From: Sporisorium sorghi
Lineage: Eukaryota; Basidiomycota; Ustilaginomycetes; Ustilaginales; Ustilaginaceae
Length of the DNA stretch: 25,541 nucleotides
Direction: 5' to 3'
Assembly (NCBI GenBank): GCA_023212695.1
Contig: JALCCG010000297.1
Location: forward strand, 1-25,541
Shown: piece by piece, positions 9,792 to 18,855 of the stretch
Layout: each line of letters opens with the position of its first letter
Position numbering within the stretch: position 1 is the stretch's first letter
Notes under the pieces: model-generated
What the model was told of the DNA's origin: nothing
The model's input: only the letters and a program-made list of their open reading frames with translations
Database searches by the model: none
Translations under genes and position numbers: made by a program

Positions 9792-9986
9792 ATGGTTGGT
9801 CGCAATCGCTTCTTCCACCTCACCATCAAGGCCAACCCCCCCATACACACGTCAAGGTTAGTAGTCGCATTCGACGCCTTTTTCAGCTATAAGCTCGCCG
9901 CACAGAGCATCATCGCCCTCGCCAATATCGTCAGCAGCGCCGTCATAGCAAAGCCAGCGTCATACTTTGCAGCAAAAGAACGTTGA
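9792..9986 (+). CDS. Possible small protein of unknown function (64 residues)
   Basis: An ORF opens at ATG 9792 (MVGRNRFFHLTIKANPP...) and runs to a TGA at 9984-9986; an in-frame ATG at 9765 would add nine residues. The product is basic with a hydrophobic middle/C-terminal stretch (about 40-55) that could be a weak membrane segment. I do not recognise a family. It sits between the divergent RPL10 and RPL28, far enough upstream of RPL28 (about 330 bases) to be separate. A GTTAGT at 9856 could be a splice donor, so the real gene model may differ. It may equally be chance coding in a promoter region. Confidence 0.25.
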   Translation: MVGRNRFFHLTIKANPPIHTSRLVVAFDAFFSYKLAAQSIIALANIVSSAVIAKPASYFAAKER

Positions 9987-10315
9987 AACGGGGCCAAACA
10001 GGCATGCTGCATCTTTCAATCGATAGCATCGTACGACACTTGACCGTGTCAATGTGATGGTGCCATGTCGGCGAGCTTATACGCCTGGAAGAAGCGTTGT
10101 TACGACAGATGCACAAGTTCGACTCGTACTGACAGTCTCTCCTCCTTTTCGTGACTCTTGCCGCACCTCGAAAACTTCGACCCGTCTCTTCACCGCGCAT
10201 TCTTCCGCCTTCTGCAATTTCCTTCGCATCGCATCTTCCAACCACCACCACCGCTTCTTTCCGAATCTACCATCTTCATATCTTGATCGCACCCACCACC
10301 TTCCAACACCCAAAG
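9987..10315 (+). promoter_or_regulatory. RPL28 promoter and pyrimidine-rich 5'UTR
   Basis: From about 10137 to 10315 the + strand becomes strongly C/T-rich (TCTCCTCC, TTCCTTCG, CACCACCACC), as expected for a ribosomal-protein 5'UTR, ending CCCAAAGATGCC at the start codon. No clear 5'UTR intron is seen. No conserved promoter motif could be named. Confidence 0.45.
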
Positions 10316-11230
10316 ATGCCTACCCACCTTTCCAAGACCCGAAAGCACCGTGGACACGTCTCCGCCGGTAACGGTCGTGTCGGCAAGCACCGCAAGCACC
10401 CAGGTGGTCGTGGTCTCGCCGGTGGTCAGCACCACCACCGCACCAACATGGACAAGTACCACCCTGGTTAGTATCAGCTACAAGCAGTCGCCAACTCGAC
10501 ACCCGTCACTCATCAGTCAGGAAGGGGCAGCATCAATATCAGAGAACAGCATGGGACAATGGCGGGACATTGGAAAAGCGATGGAGTTGTGGACGCCAAA
10601 CCTGGGAACATGGACACCGGCATGAAGAGCGGCAGGGTTAGGATCGTCCTTTGGGATCATTCGGGGCGAAGTCATCGAGGAACAATTTGACAAGCGGTCT
10701 CATAAGTTCGGGTCCGGCAGATGGACTCGAAAGTGTTTGCATCACACGGTAAATCGTGACAGGAGTATCAGGGTCGAAGGGCGAAGGGCAAAAGAGCAGA
10801 TCATTTTTGGAGGATATGGATCGGACTCTGGCTCGTCTCGTTGCTGCAGCAGCGAATGACGGGATCGAAGCAACTGCAACCGCACCTCACCACACAGGAC
10901 GTCACTTACTGACTCTTATCGCCTCACCTCCCAACAGGTTACTTCGGTAAGGTCGGTATGCGCCACTTCCACCTGACGCGCAACTCGTCGTTCCGTCCCG
11001 TTGTCAACCTGGACAAGCTGTGGACGCTCGTCCCCGCTGAGCAGCGCAAGGGTCTCACTGCCAGCTCGACCGAGGTGCCCGTCATCGACACGCTCGCTGC
11101 GGGCTACGGCAAGGTGCTCGGCAAGGGTCGTCTGCCCGCGCTCCCCTGCATCGTCAAGGCGCGCTGGGTGTCGTCGCTCGCCGAGAAGAAGATCAAGGAG
11201 GCCGGCGGCGTCGTCAAGCTCGTCGCTTGA
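10316..11230 (+). CDS. RPL28: 60S ribosomal protein L28/L27a (uL15), one intron
   Basis: Two exons, 10316-10466 and 10938-11230, give 147 residues, matching the family (about 148-149). uL15 is a structural protein of the large ribosomal subunit. Exon 1 carries the hallmark Gly/His/Arg-rich N-terminus [20 protein letters not shown] and [16 protein letters not shown]. The donor GTTAGT starts at 10467 and the acceptor CCAACAG ends at 10937, splitting the Gly codon GGT (phase 1). Exon 2 continues [12 protein letters not shown], the N..LWTLVP block and the end AGGVVKLVA. The intron is 471 bases with a TACTGAC branch-like site near 10905, almost the same length as the RPL10 intron. The gene is convergent with the C1-THF synthase gene. 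Confidence 0.97.
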
Positions 11231-11639
11231 TTCTGCCCCCAAAGCTTTTGATTCTGGTTCACTTTGCATATTCACAACGCACCTCTAGGCTGTCGTCGAT
11301 CGCAGCTATTGCGCTTCGACGCATCTTCGTTGAAAGACGTCGATGTCCTTCCATGTACCTTTACACACGCACTCTTTTGAGTGTTCCTTTTCACACACAC
11401 ACCCAAAAAAAATATCACCAACGATATCAGTTGCGCACAGAAACCTCATCTCCACGTCCGTGTCAGTCTGCAAGCCAAGTCACAAAAGCGAAAAAGCACT
11501 ACATTGCGAGACATGGAAAGGGGGGAATACTTGCAGCGGTTGACGCCAGGGACCGATATCTAAAACTAACACAAGGGGGAAGGGGGAACTAGCAGTTGAA
11601 ACCTAAATTGAGAACACTTCGTAACGCATTTTTTTTTGT
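11231..11639. other. Convergent 3' region, RPL28/C1-THF synthase
   Basis: About 410 bases holding the two 3'UTRs. It contains short A and T runs (about 11405, 11631) and a CACACA patch. No gene or structured terminator is seen. Confidence 0.5.
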
Positions 11640-14600
11640 CTACGACAGACCGATGACCTCGCCGTCCTCGGTCAAGTCCATGTCGTAATACCCGGGTCTG
11701 GTGTTGAGGCCGGGCATCTTGCTCATTGCGCCGCACATGACCACCAGCAATCCAGCACCGACGGAGGCGTACACCTCCCTCACCGGGATGGTGAAGCCCG
11801 TGGGGGCGCCCTTCTTGGAGGGATCCGCCGAGAGCGAGAGGTGCGTCTTGGCCATGCAGATGGAGAGGTTGCCAAAGCCGTTCTTCTCGATCACCTGGAT
11901 CTGCTTCCCGGCTGCTTCCGAGAGCTCGATGCCGTCGGCGCCGTACATTTCACGTGCGATGGCCTCGATTTTTTGCGTGATGGGCAGCGTGGGTTCGTAG
12001 AGGAAGTTGAAGTGCGACGCGGTGCCCTCGAGCTGCGTGATCACGGCTTTGGCGAGGTCGACGGCGCCTTCGCCTCCCAGGGCCCAGTGGTTGGCGGGGA
12101 CAGCGTCGTCCGCGCCCGCCTCGAGCGCCTTCTTGCGTACAAGCTCCAGCTCCGCAGGCGTGTCCGTGGTGAACTGGTTGATGGCCACAATCACCTTGAG
12201 CCCGAACTTCTTGGCGTTGGCAATGTGCTTGGCCAGGTTGACACAGCCCTTGTCCAAGATCTCCAAGTTCTCCTCGAGATACACCTCGGACAACGGCCTG
12301 CCGGGGGTGACTTCAGGCCCGCCGCCGTGCGTCTTGAGCGCGCGCACCGTGGCCACGATCACCGCCGCATCCGGCACCAGCCCCGACTCGCGGCACTTGA
12401 TGTTGCAGAACTTCTCCATACCGATATCCGCACCGAATCCAGCTTCAGTGATCACGTAGCCCGTCCTCTCGGCAGGCTCGCCCTCCTCAACACCAGCGAG
12501 CTTGAGCGCAATCGCATCCGCCAAGATCGACGAGTTGCCGTGCGCAATGTTGGCAAACGGCCCAGCGTGCACAAACACAGGCGTGCCCTCGAGCGTCTGC
12601 ATGAGGTTGGGCTTGATCGCGTCCTTCATCAGGATGGCCAGCGCTCCACCGACGCCAATGTCGTCAGCGGTCACAGGGTCGCCGGCGCGCGAGGTGCCGA
12701 TGACCATGCGTCCGAGACGCTCGCGCATGTCCTTGAGGTCACGGCTGAGCGCGAGCACCGCCATGCACTCGGACGCGACGGCAATGTCAAAGCCGGTACG
12801 GCGCGTGATGCCCTTCTCGGTGGCAGCCTGACCGACGGTGATGTCGCGGAGGTATCGGTCGTTGGTGTCGGTGACACGCCTCCAGGTGACGGTCTCCGGG
12901 TCAATGTCGAGTCGGGCAAACTTGGACTTCTCCTCGTCGGTCAAGTCGTCCGGGTTGGTCTTGTCAATCCCAAGCTTCTTGAGCCTGCGGAACATGATGG
13001 GCGCAAAGGTACGCACGCCCTTCTTCTTGGGGCAGAGACGGTCAAAGAGCGCAGCGTCCTTCTGGGTGGCTTCGTGGAACATCCTCGTATCGATGGCAGC
13101 AGCCAACAGGTTGTTGGCAGCCTGAACGGCGTGGTTGTCGCCGGTCAAGTGAAGGTTGAACTCCTCCATGGGGATGACCTGCGAGTAACCTCCACCGGCG
13201 GCACCGCCCTTGATACCGAACGTGGGACCCTGCGAGGGCTGACGGACACAGGCGAAGGCCGACTTGCCGAGGTGAGCACCGAGCGCCTGAGCGAGACCGA
13301 TGGTGGTGGTGGACTTGCCCTCACCGAGCGGGGTAGGCGTGATGCCGGCAACGACGACGTACTTGGCGTTCTTGCGGTGGGCGAGACGCTTGAGCACGGA
13401 AAGGTCGACCTTGGCCTTGACGGAACCGTAGGGCTCGAGCTCGGACGAGACGAGACCGATCTCGCGGGCGACCTGGGTGATGGGCTTGGGAGTCTGGGAA
13501 CGAGCGACCTCGATGTCCGAGGGGACCTCGGCGAGGGGCTTGATGGGGTTGGGGCGGACGACACCGCGGCCAATACCGAGAGCACGACCGTCGGCGAGGC
13601 TGCGCTCGGCGCTGATGAGCACATTCTCCATGAGCATGGCAACGGTCATGGGACCCACCCCACCAGGAACAGGCGTGATGGCGGAAGCGACCTTGGAAGC
13701 GGCGTCAAAGTCCACATCGCCGACGAGACGGTAGCCAGACTTCTTGGAGGCGTCGTCGACAAAGTTGGTACCAACGTCGATGACGACAGCACCCTTCTTG
13801 ATCCAGTCACCCTGGATGAAGTGAGCCTTGCCCATAGCAGCAATGACAATGTCAGCCTGAGCGAGGTGGGCCTGCAAGTCGGTGGTCTTGCTGTGGACCT
13901 GGGTGACGGTGCAGTCCCTGCTGCGCAAGAGCGAAGCGACGGGATTGCCGACAATGTCGCTGCGGCCGATGACAACAGCACGGAGACCGGCCATGTTGGT
14001 GATGCCGGCGTTCCCGAGGAGCTTGATGCAGCCAGCGGGGGTGCAGGGGAAGAAGAGCGGGTTGCACGCCTTGGACGAGAGGTGGCCGATGTTGAGGGCG
14101 TGGAAGCCATCGACGTCCTTTTCGGGGCTGATGGCTTCGGTGACGCGTCGCTCAGCATCCGAGTCGATGTGGTCACCGAGGGGAAGCTGGACGAGGATGC
14201 CATCGACGCTGATGTCCTCGTTGAGTTCTCCGACGCGCTTGATGATCTCTGCCTCGCTGGTTCCCTCGGGGAGCTGAACGTGGGTGTATCGCATGCCGCA
14301 CTCTTCGGCGGCGAGCTTCTTCATCCTGATGTAGGTGGAGGAAGCGCTCTGGGATCCAACCTGCATGATGCAGAGGTGAGGCTGGAAGGACGAGTGCTGC
14401 TGCTTGAGCTCTGCGATGCGCTGAGCCACACGCGCACGCACCTCCTTTGCGAGTGCGGTGCCATCGATCAGCTTGGCGCCACCTGGCGTGGTAGCGAGCG
14501 AAGCCATTGCGTCGGTCACGAGCGATCGTCGGGTCGATCCGATCGTGGGAAAGCTTGAAGGAGCGAAAGCGGAAGCGATCCGAAGGGGTCCAGAAGGACG

Positions 14601-14708
14601 AGCCGAAGTCGAGATGGAGCGGACGCTGCGAGAAGAGGAGAGGAGAGGAATGCTTCGCTGCTGGGAGAGGGAAGCTAGGTTTCTGCAAGCCGAGCGGCGG
14701 AGGAGCAT
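11640..14708 (-). CDS. MIS1: C1-tetrahydrofolate synthase, trifunctional, with mitochondrial leader
   Basis: 1022 residues, single exon. It carries 5,10-methylene-THF dehydrogenase, 5,10-methenyl-THF cyclohydrolase and 10-formyl-THF synthetase, the one-carbon route feeding purines, formylmethionine and thymidylate. Residues 1-67 are Arg/Ser-rich with no acidic residue before Asp66, and include RSISTSARP, which resembles a mitochondrial presequence cleavage site. The dehydrogenase/cyclohydrolase domain (about 75-370) has YIRMK with Tyr126 and Lys130, VDGILVQLPL, GRSDIVGNP (248-256) and PVPGGVGPMT. The synthetase domain (about 410-1022) has the ATP-binding PTPLGEGKSTTT loop (458-469). The second in-frame ATG at 14507 (Met68, MASLATTPGG) has A/G-type context GCAATGG and would give a 955-residue cytosolic form, so one gene may serve both compartments (ADE3 plus MIS1 roles in yeast). 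Confidence 0.96.
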   Translation of the reverse strand: MLLRRSACRNLASLSQQRSIPLLSSSRSVRSISTSARPSGPLRIASAFAPSSFPTIGSTRRSLVTDAMASLATTPGGAKLIDGTALAKEVRARVAQRIAELKQQHSSFQPHLCIMQVGSQSASSTYIRMKKLAAEECGMRYTHVQLPEGTSEAEIIKRVGELNEDISVDGILVQLPLGDHIDSDAERRVTEAISPEKDVDGFHALNIGHLSSKACNPLFFPCTPAGCIKLLGNAGITNMAGLRAVVIGRSDIVGNPVASLLRSRDCTVTQVHSKTTDLQAHLAQADIVIAAMGKAHFIQGDWIKKGAVVIDVGTNFVDDASKKSGYRLVGDVDFDAASKVASAITPVPGGVGPMTVAMLMENVLISAERSLADGRALGIGRGVVRPNPIKPLAEVPSDIEVARSQTPKPITQVAREIGLVSSELEPYGSVKAKVDLSVLKRLAHRKNAKYVVVAGITPTPLGEGKSTTTIGLAQALGAHLGKSAFACVRQPSQGPTFGIKGGAAGGGYSQVIPMEEFNLHLTGDNHAVQAANNLLAAAIDTRMFHEATQKDAALFDRLCPKKKGVRTFAPIMFRRLKKLGIDKTNPDDLTDEEKSKFARLDIDPETVTWRRVTDTNDRYLRDITVGQAATEKGITRRTGFDIAVASECMAVLALSRDLKDMRERLGRMVIGTSRAGDPVTADDIGVGGALAILMKDAIKPNLMQTLEGTPVFVHAGPFANIAHGNSSILADAIALKLAGVEEGEPAERTGYVITEAGFGADIGMEKFCNIKCRESGLVPDAAVIVATVRALKTHGGGPEVTPGRPLSEVYLEENLEILDKGCVNLAKHIANAKKFGLKVIVAINQFTTDTPAELELVRKKALEAGADDAVPANHWALGGEGAVDLAKAVITQLEGTASHFNFLYEPTLPITQKIEAIAREMYGADGIELSEAAGKQIQVIEKNGFGNLSICMAKTHLSLSADPSKKGAPTGFTIPVREVYASVGAGLLVVMCGAMSKMPGLNTRPGYYDMDLTEDGEVIGLS

Positions 14709-15520
14709 GCCAACGACTTGTGTGGAAGCGCAACGAGAGGGATGACGGAGAGAGAGGAGAGGGTAGAGTTGGTGTCAAGTAGGTCCGAAAGGGTAAACTT
14801 GTCGTTCGATGTCGCTTCAGAAGCACCTTTCAAGAAAAGATACGCTCACGCAGTGCCAAAAGCTGTCTTTCTGCGGATCAGTAAATTACAAAGCGACACG
14901 TTCTTCCTGTTTGAGCCTTGGCCTGCTCGAGAGACAGAACGATACTTATGCCTTGTCGATCACGACCCTCATCCCATCAGCACCAGACCATAACAGCTCA
15001 GCACAGCAGATTCCAACGACGACAGCGAAACGCATGTATCACTAGGATTGAGAGCAGCGGGGGCTGGCCAATGGAAAAAGAAAAAAAAAAAAAAAAAAAG
15101 CAAGGCAGCAAGGCAGCAAGGCAGCAATCGAGCCAATCGGGGAATTTTCGACCCCTTTCAAAGTGTTAGACCCTTGCCTGGGTGCCGAAACCTCACTTTC
15201 GAAAAAATCTCGCTGGGTCGGTTGTGGAGAGCGTGTTGTTCTCGCTCGTCAAGCAGCCCCACCAAATTCCTCCCCTCGCTACAATCACATTGTTTCGGAA
15301 GGCTTGTTCGCACGGCTGCACTGCATGAAAGGCGCTGCAAGAAGCTCGTGCAGCCTGAACGACCAGGGGCCAAAGCGGGCACATCGCACGGACCCTCGTC
15401 CTTCTCATCATGGCGCCACTGTAAGTTGATTTTTGCAGAGCCGCAGCTTGCTCGTCATTGTCGCCAAGCTCCTCATCTCTATCGAGTTATTGGCTCTCCT
15501 CAGAGGTGTAGCAGGTCTCC
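14709..15520. promoter_or_regulatory. Divergent promoter between C1-THF synthase and DCTN6
   Basis: About 810 bases without a supported gene. CCAAT pentamers lie at 15068-15072 and 15133-15137, flanking a 19-A run (15081-15099) and a short GCAAGGCA tandem repeat (about 15100-15125). This suggests an HAP/NF-Y-type regulatory core serving one or both genes. Near the DCTN6 start, an ATG at 15410 opens a four-codon upstream ORF that ends TAA inside a GTAAGT, so the site could instead be a splice donor (15421) in the 5'UTR. Confidence 0.45.
15100..15125. repeat. Short tandem repeat GCAAGGCA x3
   Basis: Three copies of an 8-base unit directly after a 19-A run, between two CCAAT boxes in a divergent promoter. 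It is probably replication slippage with no evident function. Confidence 0.8.
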
Positions 15521-16441
15521 ATGTCGCTGCTTCGAGCACTTCAAAGGCAGGGCATCCTCACAGACTTGCCGCCTCGTCCTGCTGCAACGAGCACCGAAGG
15601 CGCGGTCCAATCGATCCCGCAGGCACTGACGTACGACGCTCCTCCTTCTCGCTCTGATGTTGCCGCCACTTCCGAACCTGGCCACGCTGATCCTCCCTCC
15701 CCTTCACCACGGCGTACGCTCTCGACCATCTTCAGACGCGACAACCTCACCGTCGGCACCCGCGTCATCATCGCCCAGGACGCAGACCTGCGCGGCGAAA
15801 TCTCCGTCGGCAGCGGCACCGTCATCCACCCCAAGGCGACCATCCTCGCACTGCAAGGCGCCATCTCGATCGGCTCCAACTGCATCATCGAGGAGGCCGC
15901 CGTCATTGTCAACCGCAGATCGGCACCGATCAGGATCGGTGATAACAATCTGTTCGAGGTGGGATGTCGTATTGAGGCGGCGTCGATTGGGTCATACAAC
16001 GTGTTTGAGGTGAGGAGCAAGGTGGCGTCGAATGTGGCGATTGGATCGTACAGTGTTGTGGGAGCAGGGTGTGTTGTTCTGCCCAAGGCGATCGGTGATG
16101 ATCAGCTCGCGGGGATCTTTGATGACGGGGAGGAGGGCGAGGGCGATGATCAGCAAGAAGGGAGAGCAGCCGAGGATGGATCAATAGCCAAAACAGCAAG
16201 AGGAGCGGAAGTGTTCGAAGAGCTGCCAGATCAGACGGTGGTGTATGGCGCACACAGCAAAAGGAGACTCTGGAGCGGCGAAGGCGCCCAGCAGCAGGCG
16301 GCTCTCCATGCAAAGCACCTCGAGTATCTTCGTGACGCCATTCCGCGCGTGCACAAGCTCAAGATCATTCAGGGTGTACGGGCTCCCGCAACAGCAGCAG
16401 CTGCGAGTGCTACTGGGGCGACTACCGCGCCAAATACATAG
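15521..16441 (+). CDS. DCTN6: Dynactin subunit 6 (p27), left-handed beta-helix protein
   Basis: 306 residues. DCTN6/p27 sits with p25 in the pointed-end complex of dynactin and helps dynein bind cargo such as endosomes. Residues about 76-195 form hexapeptide repeats of a left-handed beta-helix: LTVGTRVIIAQ, GEISVGSGTVIHPKATI, AISIGSNCIIEEAAVIVN, IRIGDNNLFEVGCRIEA, ASIGSYNVFEVRSKV, VAIGSYSVVGAGCVVLP. The DNNLFEVGCR block and the later TVVYGAHSKRRLWSG element (about 238-253) are typical of p27. Unlike animal p27 (about 190 residues), it has a disordered N-terminal extension (about 1-70), an acidic insert DDGEEGEGDD near 203-212, and an Ala-rich tail. ATG 15521 is the first start in this frame; upstream sequence looks like leader. 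Other beta-helix proteins (p25, gamma-carbonic anhydrase) fit less well. Confidence 0.88.
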   Translation: MSLLRALQRQGILTDLPPRPAATSTEGAVQSIPQALTYDAPPSRSDVAATSEPGHADPPSPSPRRTLSTIFRRDNLTVGTRVIIAQDADLRGEISVGSGTVIHPKATILALQGAISIGSNCIIEEAAVIVNRRSAPIRIGDNNLFEVGCRIEAASIGSYNVFEVRSKVASNVAIGSYSVVGAGCVVLPKAIGDDQLAGIFDDGEEGEGDDQQEGRAAEDGSIAKTARGAEVFEELPDQTVVYGAHSKRRLWSGEGAQQQAALHAKHLEYLRDAIPRVHKLKIIQGVRAPATAAAASATGATTAPNT

Positions 16442-16852
16442 CGATCACATCGAGCAAATATAGCTCACAGTATACCATGGCTTAGTGAGACGGTATGAGT
16501 GTATAGCATGCACAGCGAGCCCTTGACACAAGTGGATGACCAGCGAGAGTCTTGAGGCGATGCTGCGAAGAGCGGTTTGAGCGCCACTTAACATCCTGTC
16601 AAAATCCCCGATCTGTTCCGATCTGTTCCACTCGACCAGATTTTGAGAATTTGGGGCACAGACGTAGACGTGCTCGCGCTTTCCTCTCCCAAGTCGTCGA
16701 GAATCGCACTTTCTTTGCTCGCTCCTACCTCTTTCCCACCAACGAGCACACTTCTTTCTGTATCGGATCACCACTCTCGTCATCGCACCGGACAACGTCA
16801 CCGCTACAGCTCCCTCCTCAACACATCACCACCCACATATTGCCTATCGAAA
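16442..16852. other. Intergenic region DCTN6 to MPC2
   Basis: About 410 bases. The right half is C/T-rich and reads as the MPC2 promoter and 5'UTR. The left half is the DCTN6 3'UTR. No RNA gene or motif could be supported. Confidence 0.5.
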
Positions 16853-17332
16853 ATGGCGTCGGGAGCAGCAGGATCCAAGTTCCAGGCGTTCATGAACCAC
16901 CCTGCGGGGCCCAAGACTGGTGCGTTTGGCTCCCCTCATCCCCCCCCCTAACCTTCACCTCCTCACCTTTATGCTAACCTCCTGTCTCCCTTTGTTCTGG
17001 CGGCAGTGTTCTTCTGGGCGCCGCTGATGAAGTGGTGTCTGGTCGCAGCGGGCCTCAAGGACCTCTCGCGACCGGCAGACAAGATTTCCGTCTCGCAAAA
17101 CGTCGCGCTCGCAGCGACGGGCATGATCTGGGTGCGCTACTCGCTCGTCATCACCCCGGTCAACTACTCGCTCGCCGCGGTCAATTTCTTTGTGGGCTGC
17201 TCCGGACTCGCTCAGCTCTATCGTGTGTGGGACTTTCGCAGACAGCACCCCGTCCAGGCGGCTATTGCGGATAAGGCGAGCGACGTCGAGAACAAGGTCA
17301 GCCGCGAGAAGCTCCCGCTCAGCTCCAAGTAG
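16853..17332 (+). CDS. MPC2: Mitochondrial pyruvate carrier subunit MPC2, one intron
   Basis: Exons 16853-16919 and 17007-17332 give 130 residues, the usual MPC2 length. The product pairs with MPC1 in the inner mitochondrial membrane to import pyruvate. Exon 1 encodes MASGAAGSKFQAFMNHPAGP, and the splice (GTGCGT donor at 16920, CGGCAG ending 17006, 87-base intron) rejoins HPAGPKT to VFFWAPLMKW in phase 1, matching the family's conserved core. Three hydrophobic helices follow: the WAPLMKWCLVAAGL segment; the SVSQNVALAATGMIWVRYSL segment, which includes a strongly conserved block; and VNYSLAAVNFFVGCSGLAQL. The C-terminal tail (about 98-130) is charged and faces out of the membrane. The intron contains one minus-strand ACAAAGGGA (16987-16995). 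Confidence 0.95.
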
Positions 17333-17667
17333 AGTCCCGGTCTTAGGGTAGACGCTGTGAGCTGGACGTGTTGAAGCGCCCAGCGTCTGTAGCTGCAGAG
17401 TCACTTTTCGCCCTTTTGTACTATACATACATTCGAATCTATTGCTTTTGCATCGACGAACCGAATGCCTGCTAGACAGGCAAGAGAACAGCGACGCTGC
17501 TGCCGCTGACCTTGCAGCAATTTGCTCTTTCCCCAAAGCTGCTCTCTCTCTCTCACTTGCGCCGTTGCATCATCACGCTCTCACTCCGGGGCGACAGGGC
17601 ACACATCTGCGACACAAGCGTCTATGGCTTCCATTCCCTCACCTCTACTCTACCTATCCGCCGCGCG
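17333..17667. other. Convergent 3' region, MPC2/Ap4A phosphorylase
   Basis: About 335 bases of 3'UTR sequence, with CTCTCTCTCTC near 17545. Nothing else is seen. Confidence 0.5.
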
Positions 17668-18855
17668 CTACACACTAGACGTCGGCAACCCAGCCTGCAC
17701 CGTAACATCCTCGACCGGCGCGACGCCCGTCTGGCACAGCACCTCCTCCACGCCGCCACTCAGCGCCTTCAACGCGTGCTGCTCCTCGATCGACCTTGTG
17801 AGCATGAACCCTGCGTATCCGAGCGAGTTGATCGACAGATTGCCCACGCTCCCATCTTCGCTGCTCCGCGGCAGCTTCGTGAACTCCTCCTGCGACCTTG
17901 GGATCAAGTGCATCGCGCGCTTTGTGATCAGCACGTTGAACGCGGGTCTCCCGCTCGGCTTAGCCCCATCTTGGGTGTGAGCGAACATGCGCGCGCGGAA
18001 CAGTGCATCGAGCAGACCCATGAACTTGTTCCCCACGTAGCGCTCCATTTCCGCATCTGCCTTGCGCATCTCCGGCGTGGGCTGCAGGAGCGCGACAAAG
18101 TGCTGCCACGGCAGCAGGAGCGCGACAAAGTGCTGCCACGGCAGCGGGAGCGCGTGCACGCTGTCGTGCTCCTTGCCGTCCCGCTCGATGCGCTCGAGCA
18201 GCGCCTCAACGGGCACCTTGTACTCCGCGTCGACGATTCGGTCCTGCTCGTCCTCGGTCAGCCGGCCGCACTCGACGGCGTCCGCAGCGGTGGTGTCGAG
18301 CGGCGGACACTGCACGAACTGCAAATGCCGATGCGGCTGGGACGCCCCCGCGGTCGCGCCGCAGTTGTAGAACGCCAGCAGCTCCGTGTTCCCGGCCGAG
18401 CGGTGCGCGGAGACGACGCGGTACGCGAGCGCCAGCGTCGCCGGCGACGGCGGCAGGTCCTGGCTCTCGAATTCGCGCGTGACCATCAGAAAGTGCTGCG
18501 GGACCACGCAGAACTTGTTGAGCAGCATGACATGGTCCGCGCCTAGCTCCTTGACATGCAGGTTCGGCACGTACGGCGGCGCGAACACGTCGGATTTGTT
18601 CTGCTGCGGTTTAGAGGCTTCATCAGTGGTGGTGGTGGTGGTGGCGGGAGTGGAGGCGTCGTTGGCTTTCGGCTTCTTGAGCAGGGCAGGGACGGTGCGG
18701 ATCTGCCACAGGATTCCGGTCGCGGAGGATTCTTGCAGGGTGATTTGCTCCGAGGGGTAGAAGTACGCATCCCCCGCAGCGATGGCTACGTCGAACTTGT
18801 TCTTGACTTCGGTTGCGAGCGACTTGAGGTCGGAGTCTGGGATCGAGGACGACAT
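17668..18855 (-). CDS. APA2: Ap4A phosphorylase (diadenosine tetraphosphate phosphorylase)
   Basis: 395 residues from ATG 18855, which has A at -3. It cleaves Ap4A with phosphate to ADP and ATP, controlling dinucleotide alarmone levels. HIT-superfamily features are the GASQPHRHLQF motif (170-180) with His175 and His177, the preceding FYNCGATA, the NKFCVVPQHFLMVT block (113-126), and FNVLITKRAMHLIPRS (306-321), all typical of fungal Apa1/Apa2. A Thr/Ala-rich insert lies at about 62-90. Residues 238-247 (LPWQHFVALL) are repeated exactly at 248-257, produced by a 30-base tandem duplication in the DNA (18084-18143). The frame stays open upstream: ATG 18993 would add a 46-residue Arg-rich leader resembling a mitochondrial presequence. 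A still longer start at 19185 runs through an AAT microsatellite and is rejected. Confidence 0.93.
   Translation of the reverse strand: MSSSIPDSDLKSLATEVKNKFDVAIAAGDAYFYPSEQITLQESSATGILWQIRTVPALLKKPKANDASTPATTTTTTDEASKPQQNKSDVFAPPYVPNLHVKELGADHVMLLNKFCVVPQHFLMVTREFESQDLPPSPATLALAYRVVSAHRSAGNTELLAFYNCGATAGASQPHRHLQFVQCPPLDTTAADAVECGRLTEDEQDRIVDAEYKVPVEALLERIERDGKEHDSVHALPLPWQHFVALLLPWQHFVALLQPTPEMRKADAEMERYVGNKFMGLLDALFRARMFAHTQDGAKPSGRPAFNVLITKRAMHLIPRSQEEFTKLPRSSEDGSVGNLSINSLGYAGFMLTRSIEEQHALKALSGGVEEVLCQTGVAPVEDVTVQAGLPTSSV
18084..18143. repeat. 30-bp perfect tandem duplication inside Ap4A phosphorylase
   Basis: Copies at 18084-18113 and 18114-18143 are identical and in frame, repeating LPWQHFVALL in the protein. 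The perfect identity, including third codon positions, points to a recent event. Confidence 0.95.

Noticed and set aside
11841..14558. 905-codon open frame on the plus strand, antisense to C1-THF synthase
   Set aside because: It mirrors the GC-rich codons of the real gene on the other strand; it shows no known domain, has Gly/Val/Asp/Glu-heavy composition, and the opposite strand has unmistakable enzyme motifs.
16987..16995. Exact ACAAAGGGA on the minus strand in the MPC2 intron
   Set aside because: About 0.2 chance matches are expected over the whole window; it is isolated, lies within an intron, and MPC2 has no known mating role.
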